NCBI RefSeq assembly: GCF_900199375.1
Contig: NZ_LT900217.1
Location: 2,418,001 to 2,482,000 of the forward strand
DNA: 64,000 bases
Reading direction: 5' to 3'
Origin: Gordonibacter urolithinfaciens
GTDB taxonomy: Bacteria > Actinomycetota > Coriobacteriia > Coriobacteriales > Eggerthellaceae
Position numbers and translations under genes: made by a program. Below the pieces are notes generated by a model. That model was not told where the DNA came from, did no database searches, and saw only the letters and a list, made by a program, of their open reading frames with translations. Shown here piece by piece: positions 28,401-36,330 of the stretch (the first letter of the stretch is position 1; every line of letters starts with the position of its first letter).

Positions 28401-30628
28401 CGGCCGAGGTCAAGCCCACGAACTGCCACTATTGCGGCTACTGCTGCGCGTTTCTGGCCACCGTGGAGGATGGCCGCGTGACGGATCTCGTGCCCGACCC
28501 GTCGCGCTACCCCTACGACGAGCGCATCCTGGCGGGCTGCCGCCGCTGGCGCATGAACCTGGATGCGCTGGACGGACCGGACCGCGTGAACTACCCGCTG
28601 CGCCGCGCAGGCGAGCGCGGCGGCAACGAGTGGGAGCGCGTGAGCTGGGACGAGGCGCTCGACGACATCGCGGCGCGCCTGCGGGCGCTGGCCGACGAGC
28701 ATGGCCCGGAGACGCTCGCGAGCGCCATCGGCGGCCCGCATGCCTCGTTCTGGCCGCTGCACCGCTTCATGAACCTGTTCGGCAGCCCCAACAACATGGG
28801 CATCGGGCAGATCTGCTGGAACCCGCGCATCTGGATGGACGCGCTCACGTTCGGCTGGACCGTGGAGGCCGACATCGTGCCGGGGGTGACGGAGTGCCTG
28901 TTCATATGGGGCACGAACCCGGCTCAGTCCGACAACTCGGCGTTCTGGCGCTCCATCCTGGCGTTCGCGCGCTCGGATGCGGCGCTCGTGGTCGTCGATC
29001 CGCGGCGCACGCAGGCGGCGGCCGTGGCAGACCTCTGGCTGCCCGTGCGGCCGGGAACCGACTGCACGCTGGCGCTGGGCCTTTTACACGTGATCATCGG
29101 GGAGGGCCTGGTTGACCGCGCGTTCGTGGACGCGTGGTGCCACGGGTTCGACGAGCTGGCCGAGCACGTGCGTCCCTACACGCCCGCGCACGTGGCCGCG
29201 GTGTGCGGCCTGCCGGAGGACGACATCGTGCGGGCGGCGCGCCTGTTCGGACGGGCGGGCGCTGCGGCGCTCGTGTCGGGCCGCGGCGTGGACCAGGTGG
29301 GTGCGAACGTGGCGCCCACGCACCGCGCCATCTGCTGTTTGCGCGCTGTGACGGGAAACGTGGACAAGCCCGGCTCGTGCGTGCTGGCCGAGGGGCCGGA
29401 CTTCGTGTCGGAGATGGAGCTGGAGATGTCCGATGCGCTGGCGCCCGAGAGGCGCGCGCGCTGCCTGAACACGCCCTTCACGCCGCTGCAGTGCTACGAC
29501 GGCTACGACCGCGCCCGCAAGCTCACCGAGAAGCTGGGCCGCACGCTGCCGGAGCGCTACCTGACCTCCGCGCTGCCGCACCTCGTGCTGCGCGCCATGG
29601 AGGAGGGCGAGCCGTATCCCGTGCGCGCGCTCATCGTGAACGCCACGAACCCGCTGCTCACCTATGCCGACACGCACCGCGTGTTCGACGCGCTCATGGG
29701 CCTGGACTTGCTGGTGGTGCTGGACTACTATATGACGCCCACGGCCATGATCGCCGACTACGTGCTGCCCGCGGCCGGCGCCGTCGAGCGCCCGGTGCTG
29801 CAGGTGCACGGCGGCGTGGCGAACATGGGCTACGGCGGCCCCGCCGCCGTGGAGCCGTACTACGAGCGGCGCACCGACTACGACGTGTTCCGCGGCTTGG
29901 GGCTGCGCCTGGGGCAGGAGGACGCGTGGCCGGAGGAGACGCTCGCCGACGCGTTCGCGGCGCAGCTCGCGCGCGCGGGCATGGACTGGGACGCGTTCTG
30001 CCAGCTGGGCATCTACTGGCAGCCGCCGGCGCACGCCAAGCACGAGCTGCCGGGCCCCGACGGCCGGCCGCAGGGCTTCGCCACCACCACGGGCAAGATA
30101 GAGCTGGCGAGCGAGTTCCTGCCGACGCTCGGCGGGCCGCGCCTGCCGGAGCCGGTCGCGCCGGCGGCGCCCCTGTGCTCGCCGGAGCTCGTGGAGGACG
30201 CCGAGCGCGCGGGCGGCGCTCACCTGCCGATGATCACCGGCTCGCGCAAGCAGCCCTACAACGCGTCGATGTACTTCAACAACCCGGCCTTCCGCCAGAA
30301 GTCGCCGCACCCGGTGGCGGAGGTGAGCGAGGCCACGGCCGGGCGGCTCGGCCTGAAACCGGGCGATCGCGTGGAGATCGCCACCGACAAGGGCTCGGCA
30401 CGCTTTATACTGGAGACCGCGCCCCTGCGCGACGACCTGGTGAACGTGGACTACGGCTGGTGGCATCCCGAGTGGGAGCCGGGCGGCCCCGACCTCGGCG
30501 GCATGTGGGAGTCGAACGTGAACTGCCTCACGTCGTGCGAGCCGGGCGAGCCGCTGATCGGCACGTGGTCGTACAACGCCATCGACTGCGTCATCCGGCG
30601 GGTTGACGAGCCTTTGAGCTGGGAATGA
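28397..30628 (+). CDS. Molybdopterin oxidoreductase
   Basis: A 743-residue DMSO-reductase-family enzyme with C10-x2-C13-x3-C17-x30-C48 for one [4Fe-4S] cluster, RPGTDCTLALGLLH, VNATNPLLTYAD, and GWWHPEWEPGG in the C-terminal pterin-binding domain. No Tat signal. ATG overlaps the CCG-protein stop (ATGA). It is related to the enzyme at 22818 (both share ALIVNATNP and DYYMTPTAM/DYWMTPTAL) but lacks that protein's C-terminal tail. With the CCG protein as electron partner it would be a soluble reductase or oxidase; substrate unknown. Confidence 0.9.
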   Translation: MTAEVKPTNCHYCGYCCAFLATVEDGRVTDLVPDPSRYPYDERILAGCRRWRMNLDALDGPDRVNYPLRRAGERGGNEWERVSWDEALDDIAARLRALADEHGPETLASAIGGPHASFWPLHRFMNLFGSPNNMGIGQICWNPRIWMDALTFGWTVEADIVPGVTECLFIWGTNPAQSDNSAFWRSILAFARSDAALVVVDPRRTQAAAVADLWLPVRPGTDCTLALGLLHVIIGEGLVDRAFVDAWCHGFDELAEHVRPYTPAHVAAVCGLPEDDIVRAARLFGRAGAAALVSGRGVDQVGANVAPTHRAICCLRAVTGNVDKPGSCVLAEGPDFVSEMELEMSDALAPERRARCLNTPFTPLQCYDGYDRARKLTEKLGRTLPERYLTSALPHLVLRAMEEGEPYPVRALIVNATNPLLTYADTHRVFDALMGLDLLVVLDYYMTPTAMIADYVLPAAGAVERPVLQVHGGVANMGYGGPAAVEPYYERRTDYDVFRGLGLRLGQEDAWPEETLADAFAAQLARAGMDWDAFCQLGIYWQPPAHAKHELPGPDGRPQGFATTTGKIELASEFLPTLGGPRLPEPVAPAAPLCSPELVEDAERAGGAHLPMITGSRKQPYNASMYFNNPAFRQKSPHPVAEVSEATAGRLGLKPGDRVEIATDKGSARFILETAPLRDDLVNVDYGWWHPEWEPGGPDLGGMWESNVNCLTSCEPGEPLIGTWSYNAIDCVIRRVDEPLSWE

Positions 30629-30639
30629 ACCTGCGGGAC

Positions 30640-30728
30640 GGGCGGAGCGGAAGAGGGGGCCATGCAGCACTCCTCGCACACTTCGCGAAAGCTCGTCGCA
30701 CTGCATGGCCCCCTCTTCCGCTCCGCCC
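30640..30728. repeat. Long perfect inverted repeat (28-bp arms)
   Basis: 30640-30667 and 30701-30728 are exact reverse complements (arms start GGGCGGAGCGGAAGAGGGGG) around a 33-base loop. It begins 12 bases after the molybdoenzyme stop and would fold into a very stable RNA stem. No T-tract follows. It may end or stabilise the transcript, or be a mobile repeat; it is unlike the other palindromes here. Confidence 0.75.
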
Positions 30729-30912
30729 TCGCGGTTGCTGCGAAGGGCGGTGGGCCGGGGGCGGGACGCAGTTGCGTGATCGGTTGAGGTTGGAGGGGGT
30801 GCAACCTGCGGGGCCTTCCGTGGTGCGGGGAGGGGCGACGAAGAAGAACTGCCGTGCGCGAATGCACGAACGAGAGACAACGGATAAGAACGACGAGAAG
30901 GAGAATGTTCCT

Positions 30913-31779
30913 ATGGCCGAGAAGAAGCAAGCGCTGCTGCTGTTCAGCAAGCCCCCGGTGCCGGGAATGGTGAAGACGCGCCTGACGACCGAGCACGACG
31001 GTTTCCTGAGCCCGGCGCAGGCGGCCGAGTTCTTCAAGCGCAGCTTGTACGACGTGAGCGAGCTTGCCATGCACGCGCTCATGGAGCTGCAGATGGAGAA
31101 CGATGCGGCCGTGGCGGCCGACCCGAGCGTCGACAAGGTCACGTACGACTTCTTCGTGTCCACGACGCCCGCCGAGAACGTGGAGCTGATGAAGGAGACC
31201 TACGACGCCATCGGCCCCTGGCCCATGGAGATCCACTATATGACGGACAAGGGCGCCACGTTCGACGACCACTTCGACTACGCGTTCAAGGAGATCTTCG
31301 CGCAGGGCTACGAGCACATCGTGTCCGTGGGCGGCGACATCCCCACCATGCCGAAGTCGCACATCGTGCAGGCGTTCCAGTGGCTCGACTACTTCCAGAG
31401 CATCGGCAAGCCCGGCTTCGTGCAGGCGCCGTGCCAGGAATGCGGCACGTCGCTCGTGGGCTTCAGCCACAACACGCCGATGGACCACCAGGGCGTCTAC
31501 TACAACCTGGACGGTCGCCCGGCGCTCGACGGCTACATGGAGAAGCTGGAGGAGCGCGACGTGCCCTCCGCGTTCCTGTCGCCCGTGGCCGACATCGACG
31601 AGAAGACCGACCTCGCGCACGCCATCTCGTGCATGCGCGCCATCAAGCAGGCGGCCGCGTTCCAGACCGACCTGTTCGTGCCCCAGCGCGTGCTGGACTG
31701 GGTGGATTACATGGGCATCCAGGTGATCACCCCGCCGAACGACGAGCACGATCCGCGCCAGTACATCGACCAGGAATAG
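30913..31779 (+). CDS. GT-A fold glycosyltransferase (DUF2064/TIGR04282 family)
   Basis: A 288-residue protein starting at 30913 after GAAGGAGAA. The N-terminus ALLLFSKPPVPGMVKTRL is the nucleotide-binding signature of the TIGR04282/DUF2064 group, and VSVGGDIPTMPK fits the metal/nucleotide-binding region. Some members are linked to arsenosugar formation in other bacteria. The protein is longer than the usual 200-220 residues, with an added C-terminal part containing CQECGTS. It leads a compact set with a radical SAM and a DUF169 gene. Confidence 0.75.
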   Translation: MAEKKQALLLFSKPPVPGMVKTRLTTEHDGFLSPAQAAEFFKRSLYDVSELAMHALMELQMENDAAVAADPSVDKVTYDFFVSTTPAENVELMKETYDAIGPWPMEIHYMTDKGATFDDHFDYAFKEIFAQGYEHIVSVGGDIPTMPKSHIVQAFQWLDYFQSIGKPGFVQAPCQECGTSLVGFSHNTPMDHQGVYYNLDGRPALDGYMEKLEERDVPSAFLSPVADIDEKTDLAHAISCMRAIKQAAAFQTDLFVPQRVLDWVDYMGIQVITPPNDEHDPRQYIDQE

Positions 31780-31792
31780 CAGGAGCGCCGCC

Positions 31793-33151
31793 ATGGGAGC
31801 GAACGAGAACACGGCGGCCGATCCGGCCGCGCAGCGCACGCCGCTGCACAAGACCACGGCGCTCTGCCCGGACTGCTTGGACGAGCTGCCGGCCGAGGTG
31901 TACGCCGACGCCGAGGGCGTCGTGTGGATGGAGCGCACCTGCCCCGACCACGGAAGGCTGGCCACGCGCATGTGGCCCGATGCCGAGCACTACCAGTGGC
32001 TGCGCTCGCTCGCGTTCCCGATGACGGCGCCGCAGAACACGCTGCCCGCCTCGGCGCCGTGCCCGCACGGGTGCGGCACGTGCAGCCGCCACCAGCGGCG
32101 CGGCACGCTGCTGGAGATCGAGGTCACGCGCAACTGCAACCTGCACTGCCCCGTGTGCTTCATGAGCGCCGAGACGGGCGAGGGCGACCCCACGCTGGCC
32201 GAGATCTCCGACATGTACGACGTCATTGCGAACGCGGTGGGCACCGACGGCGCCGTGCAGATCACGGGCGGCGAGCCCACGTGCCGCAAGGACCTGCCCG
32301 AGATCATCCGCATGGGCCGCGAGAAGGGCTTCTGGGGCATCGAGGTGAACACGAACGGCCTGGTCATCGCCGCGCGCGACGGGTATCTGGAGGAGCTTGT
32401 GTGGGCGGGGCTCACCGGCGTGTACCTGTCGTTCGACGGGCTCACGGGCGAGGTGTACGAGGGCACGTGCGGGCGTGACATCCTGGACGTGAAGATGCGC
32501 GTCATCGAGCGCTGCCGCGAGGTGGGCATCCAGGTGGTGCTGTCCGTGGCCGTGGTGGCGGGCCTGAACGACGGGCAGCTGGGCGACCTTCTGCGCTTCT
32601 GCCTGGACAACGCCGACGTGGTGGCGGGGCTCGCCCTGCAGCCGGCGTTCACGTCGGGCCGCTTCGACGCCGAGCGCGCCCTGCCCATGAGCTCGGGCGA
32701 CGTGATCTTCCAGCTGGCCGCGCAGTCAGACGGGCTCATCGAGCCGCGCGACGTGTGGCCGCTCGGGTGCTCGAACCCGCTGTGCGACACGGGCGTGTTC
32801 TTCGTGAAGGGCGAGCCTCCCGCGGGCGTGCCGGCGCATCCGTCCGGGTTCTACCCGGCCACGCGCGCCATGACGATGGAGGAGTACCACGCGGGGTACT
32901 CGCCCGACAGCCCGCAGGGCTCGGTGTTCCTGGACATCCTGGACAAGAAGGGCGTCGAGGTGGCGAGCGGGCTCTCCGTGGTCATCATGAACTACATGGA
33001 CGCGGTGTCCATGGACACGCAGCGCCTGCGCGAGTGCTCCATGATGGTGACGGTGCCCGATGGACGCGCCATCCCGTTCTGCTCGTACCATCTGACCGAT
33101 TCCGCCGGGCGGCGCGTGTACCCGCCGTGGTGCAAGGAGGAGCTGCGCTGA
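31793..33151 (+). CDS. Radical SAM protein, MJ0619/Tes-like
   Basis: A 452-residue radical SAM enzyme. N-terminal zinc-type Cys pairs (CPDC at 25-28, CPDHG at 50-54), the family signature CPHGCGTC at 90-97, then the [4Fe-4S]-SAM motif C115-x3-C119-x2-C122 (CNLHCPVC) and ITGGEPT. This order is that of the MJ0619 pterin methylase and archaeal tetraether lipid synthase group, which do difficult C-C bond chemistry. The C-terminus has more Cys (CSNPLCDTG) for possible extra clusters. TGA overlaps the next ATG. The reaction is unknown. Confidence 0.82.
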   Translation: MGANENTAADPAAQRTPLHKTTALCPDCLDELPAEVYADAEGVVWMERTCPDHGRLATRMWPDAEHYQWLRSLAFPMTAPQNTLPASAPCPHGCGTCSRHQRRGTLLEIEVTRNCNLHCPVCFMSAETGEGDPTLAEISDMYDVIANAVGTDGAVQITGGEPTCRKDLPEIIRMGREKGFWGIEVNTNGLVIAARDGYLEELVWAGLTGVYLSFDGLTGEVYEGTCGRDILDVKMRVIERCREVGIQVVLSVAVVAGLNDGQLGDLLRFCLDNADVVAGLALQPAFTSGRFDAERALPMSSGDVIFQLAAQSDGLIEPRDVWPLGCSNPLCDTGVFFVKGEPPAGVPAHPSGFYPATRAMTMEEYHAGYSPDSPQGSVFLDILDKKGVEVASGLSVVIMNYMDAVSMDTQRLRECSMMVTVPDGRAIPFCSYHLTDSAGRRVYPPWCKEELR

Positions 33152-34125
33152 TGGCCGACTACCGAATTGTGAACGACCCGAACCGGTGCGTGAAGTGCGG
33201 GCTGTGCATCGCGTTCTGCCCGTGCGAGGTGCTGGAGGCCGACGAGGAGGGGCATCCCTTCGCGGCGCGCATCGAGGACTGCGTGGGATGCACCACGTGC
33301 GCTGGCAACTGCCCGCAGCGCGCGCTCTCCGTAGAGGCCACGGGCGACGCGGTGTACGATCCCTTTGCCGACGAGCCGCGGGCCGAGCCCATCTCGCGCG
33401 AGCTGCGCGAGCAGTACGCGGAATGGCAGCGCGTGATCATGGAGAAGCTGGGCCTGCGCTGGCAGCCGGTGGCCGTGAGCCTGATCGACAAGGACGAGCC
33501 GCTGCCCGACGTGCCCCTGCCGCCCGAGAACCAGCGGTTCTGCCAGGCCATGATGGCCGCGCGCCGCGGTGCGAGCATCCTCATGCCGCCGCATAGGCAC
33601 TCGTGCCCGGACGGCACGTCCATCTTCGGCATGACCGGCGTGCCCGAGAAGCTGGCCACCGGCGAGATATACGTGCTGTTCCACAAGGTGGTGAACGCCG
33701 AGGCCGCCGCCCGGATGGTGGCCGAGCGCCCCACGCTGCCGCCGAAGAGCCGCCGCGCCACCTACGTGGCACCCCTGGCGAAGACGGTGCGCAAGCCCGA
33801 GGTGGTGGTGGTGACGGGCACGCCCGAGCAGATGATGTGGCTGTGCATGTCCATGAGCTACTACTCGGGCCACCGCTTCGACTTCCACGCGAGCGGGTTC
33901 AACTCCATGTGCGTGGAGGCGGTGCTGTACCCCCTGACGGAGCAGGAGCCCAACATCACGTTCGGCTGCTACGGCTGCCGTGCGGCCACCGACGTGGCCG
34001 AGGACATGATGTTCATGGGCCTGCCCGTGGACAAGCTGCCCATCGTGGCGCAGGGCCTGACGGAGCTGGCGAAGAAGGCCATCCCGGATTCGCGCATGAA
34101 GATCTACGTTCCGCCTATCATGTAG
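33151..34125 (+). CDS. Two-cluster ferredoxin fused to a DUF169 domain
   Basis: A 324-residue protein. Residues 1-60 form a 2[4Fe-4S] ferredoxin (C13/16/19/23 and C44/47/50/54). The rest matches DUF169, with SCPDGTSIFGM and FGCYGCRAATDVAEDMM. DUF169 proteins often occur beside redox enzymes and have no settled function. Overlap with the radical SAM stop codon suggests it delivers electrons to that enzyme; the fusion makes the idea attractive but unproven. Confidence 0.8.
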   Translation: MADYRIVNDPNRCVKCGLCIAFCPCEVLEADEEGHPFAARIEDCVGCTTCAGNCPQRALSVEATGDAVYDPFADEPRAEPISRELREQYAEWQRVIMEKLGLRWQPVAVSLIDKDEPLPDVPLPPENQRFCQAMMAARRGASILMPPHRHSCPDGTSIFGMTGVPEKLATGEIYVLFHKVVNAEAAARMVAERPTLPPKSRRATYVAPLAKTVRKPEVVVVTGTPEQMMWLCMSMSYYSGHRFDFHASGFNSMCVEAVLYPLTEQEPNITFGCYGCRAATDVAEDMMFMGLPVDKLPIVAQGLTELAKKAIPDSRMKIYVPPIM

Positions 34126-34138
34126 GGAAGGAGCTCCC

Positions 34139-34576
34139 ATGACGAACGAGCTGTTCACCATACGCGATGCGCGGCCGGACGACAAGGCCGTGCTCGACGG
34201 GTACGCCAACCTGGAGGGCATGGACGCCATCCCCTCCATCGAGGGCGTGCGCGTGGCCGTGAACGAGGACGACGAGGTGGTGGGGTTCGTCCGCATCGCG
34301 CTCGCCGACGACGGCACGGCGTTCGTGAACCCCGTCATCACCCACGAGACGTGGCGCGGGTTCGGTGTGGGCCGCGCGCTCATGGAGGAGGCCCTCGAGC
34401 GCCACGGCGAGCTGCGCCTCGTGTCGCGCGGCGGGAGCCTGCCGTTCTACGAGGCCCTGGGCTACGAGCGTATCGGCTGGGACCTCATCGAGATGTCCCT
34501 CGTGGACGACTGCGACCACTGCGAGATGCGCGAGGAATGCGGCCCGGTGCCCGTGCGGAAGGTGCGGGAAGGGTAG
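34139..34576 (+). CDS. GNAT-family acetyltransferase
   Basis: A 145-residue GNAT protein: acetyl-CoA loop WRGFGVGRALMEEAL (V-x-x-x-x-R/Q-G-x-G/A type), and LPFYEALGYER. A short tail with CDHCEMREEC may bind metal. Starts behind AAGGAG thirteen bases after the DUF169 gene, so probably the last gene of that operon. Substrate unknown. Confidence 0.85.
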   Translation: MTNELFTIRDARPDDKAVLDGYANLEGMDAIPSIEGVRVAVNEDDEVVGFVRIALADDGTAFVNPVITHETWRGFGVGRALMEEALERHGELRLVSRGGSLPFYEALGYERIGWDLIEMSLVDDCDHCEMREECGPVPVRKVREG

Positions 34577-34654
34577 GCCCTCCCTGCGCGGCGGCCCTTC
34601 CCGACGGGGCCGTGTTCCGGGCTTCGGGCGCAGCGGCGCCGGTTCCCGAAAAGC

Positions 34655-34684
34655 AAACGGCGCTCACGTCGGTGGGCGCCGTTT
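34655..34684. terminator. Bidirectional terminator
   Basis: AAACGGCGC (34655-34663) pairs with GCGCCGTTT (34676-34684), with A and T runs on either side, between convergent GNAT and PadR genes. Confidence 0.65.
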
Positions 34685-34712
34685 ACGTTAGTGCAGCAGG
34701 GGCGGGGCGTTG

Positions 34713-35144
34713 CTAATGCGAGCACAGGGGAGCGTCGGGGAGGTCGATGCCCAGGGCGCCGGCGGCGAGGCCGCGGAGCTCTTCGAGGGTGAGCTCGTAG
34801 CAGGCCAGGGCGTCGATCCAGCGGCGCAGGCAGCGGCGGCCCTTGTCGGTGAGCGAGAACAGGCGCTTGGCCGAGCCCTCCTCCGGCGTGTCCCATACGG
34901 AGGTGACGAGCTCGGCCTCCTCCATGCGCTTGAGGGCGCGGTAGATGCCGGTGGCGTCGGGCTTCTTGCCGCCGAACATGGGGGACTCCGCCGCCTGCTG
35001 CACGATGACGTAGCCGTGCAGGGGCTTGTCGGAGCAGGCGAGCAGCGTGAGGATGGTGGGCTGAGACAGGCGGTTGAGCGACTTGCCGAGCTCGGCGCAC
35101 TCCTTCATATCCTCGTCGGACTTGGGATGGCAGCTGCTCCACAT
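34713..35144 (-). CDS. PadR-family transcriptional regulator
   Basis: A 143-residue winged-helix repressor: LTLLACSDKPLHGYVIVQQ, then ATGIYRALKRMEEAELVTSVWDTP and KRLFSLTDKGRRCLRRWID, a typical PadR fold with a short C-terminal dimer helix. The ATG at 35144 is preferred; the open frame extends 58 codons upstream but that part (MSAVRPLPAKTPRK) does not look like PadR. The family often responds to phenolic acids, which is suggestive given the aromatic-type enzymes next door. Confidence 0.88.
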   Translation of the reverse strand: MWSSCHPKSDEDMKECAELGKSLNRLSQPTILTLLACSDKPLHGYVIVQQAAESPMFGGKKPDATGIYRALKRMEEAELVTSVWDTPEEGSAKRLFSLTDKGRRCLRRWIDALACYELTLEELRGLAAGALGIDLPDAPLCSH

Positions 35145-35232
35145 GGGCGGGACCTCTTTCTCGCGAGAATGGACTTCGCCCCTGTGCTCCGGCATCGGCT
35201 GCGCGGAGGGTGGACGCGTCTCCTTAGGTAGA

Positions 35233-35267
35233 ATTGCAAACACTATCATCTCATAACTAGTTGCAAT
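35233..35267. promoter_or_regulatory. Candidate PadR operator
   Basis: ATTGCAA (35233-35239) and TTGCAAT (35261-35267) are inverted copies 21 bp apart in an AT-rich stretch about 90-120 bp upstream of padR. They may be the regulator's own binding site. The rest of 35145-35682 shows no gene. Confidence 0.45.
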
Positions 35268-35444
35268 ATGCCAATATTTTCTTGGCGTTTTGGCGGGGAG
35301 AGGGCGAACGGCGCTCAATCTCCTCGTGCGGAGGCGGGGCGGCTGGGAGTGCGAGCGGCGCCCCGATCAGCCGTGAGGAAGCGGGCGGCGGAGCGGTCGG
35401 GGCGCTCGCGCTCGCGGCCGCCCCGACCGCCAAACGGTTGCCCC

Positions 35445-35472
35445 TTGACGGCTGTCGGGTGCTCGACATAAT
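35445..35472 (+). promoter_or_regulatory. Candidate sigma-70 promoter
   Basis: TTGACG (35445-35450), 16-bp spacer, CATAAT (35467-35472). It faces the small gene at 35683, about 210 bases downstream. Confidence 0.4.
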
Positions 35473-35682
35473 CATTGACCTGCGCAAACTAAAAAACCTC
35501 GCACCGTTCGCCGCTTTGATCGCACCGTTAGGGAGACCGGTAGGCCAGTCGCCAAGAACACGTTGCCCAGCTACCGAGTTCATCCTTGGGAGGGGATGCC
35601 GCCTTTCTATCATGGATGCATGGACCGGGGCGACCGCGGTAGCGGTGCGCCGAGGCGCGAGAGCGACAAGGGAGGCGATTGC

Positions 35683-35943
35683 ATGCACGAGGACGTTCAC
35701 AGCCATGCGCGCAGGCTCGACAATGCAGAGGCCCGCGTCGTGGAGCGCTCTGTTTTCGGTAAGGGTCCCACCCGTCGAGCCAAGGCGGCTGCCTTCGAGC
35801 GCAAGCCGGTTCTGGGCACGAAGCGGGACCAATCGGTTATCGATGCTTTCTTCGCCGCGCAGGACACCAGCCCTTCGCCCGATGCGGGGAAGGAGGGCGG
35901 CCTCCCGGCCCCCGACGACCTCGAGGACCCGCCCTCGACCTGA
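35683..35943 (+). CDS. Small hypothetical protein
   Basis: An 86-residue basic, soluble protein (RRLDNAEARVVERSVFGKGPTRRAKAAAFERKP) with a disordered Pro/Asp-rich tail. The ATG at 35683 has a strong AAGGGAGG eight bases upstream, which decides the start over ATGs further up. Not recognised. It is convergent with the ferredoxin gene at 35996. Confidence 0.6.
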   Translation: MHEDVHSHARRLDNAEARVVERSVFGKGPTRRAKAAAFERKPVLGTKRDQSVIDAFFAAQDTSPSPDAGKEGGLPAPDDLEDPPST

Positions 35944-35995
35944 AGGGGCTTTGCAGCACCGCCCCTTCAGGCATGCGAGCCGGGCAGAAAAGGCG

Positions 35996-36325
35996 CTAGC
36001 TGAACAGGGCGAGCTTCTTCTTGCCGAGGTCGATCTTCTCGGCAAGCTCCTCGAGCGTGCCGTAGTACAGGCAACCCGCCTGGCAGTGCTGCACGCAGGT
36101 CGGCGCCTTGCCGGCCGCCTGCCGGCGTGCGCAGCGGTCGCAGCGGTCGGTGGGGACGGGCACGAACTCGTACTGCCAGCGGCGCTCGTCCAGCTGGTCG
36201 GGGCCTATCTGGGTCAGCTTGATGCCGAACCGGTCGGGCGCCAGGCCGTGCTCCTGCTGGCAGGCTATCTCGCAGGTGTGGCACCCCGTGCAGAACTCGT
36301 AGTCTACTGCAAGCATTTGCCTCAT
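35996..36325 (-). CDS. Small 4Fe-4S electron-transfer protein
   Basis: A 109-residue ferredoxin-type protein with C12/15/18/22 and C62/65/77/81/85, the same pattern and similar sequence as the protein at 7768 (GKAPTCVQHCQAGCLYYGT versus GKLPTCVHHCQSACMKYGT). The ATG at 36325 follows AGAGGAG. It lies five bases after the molybdoenzyme gene at 36331, its likely electron acceptor or donor. Confidence 0.9.
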   Translation of the reverse strand: MRQMLAVDYEFCTGCHTCEIACQQEHGLAPDRFGIKLTQIGPDQLDERRWQYEFVPVPTDRCDRCARRQAAGKAPTCVQHCQAGCLYYGTLEELAEKIDLGKKKLALFS

Positions 36326-36330
36326 GCCGA

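Noticed and set aside
30913-34576. Reading the glycosyltransferase/radical SAM set as an arsenosugar operon
   Set aside because: The glycosyltransferase family fits, but the radical SAM protein has the MJ0619/Tes signature and not that of ArsS, and no arsenic genes are adjacent.
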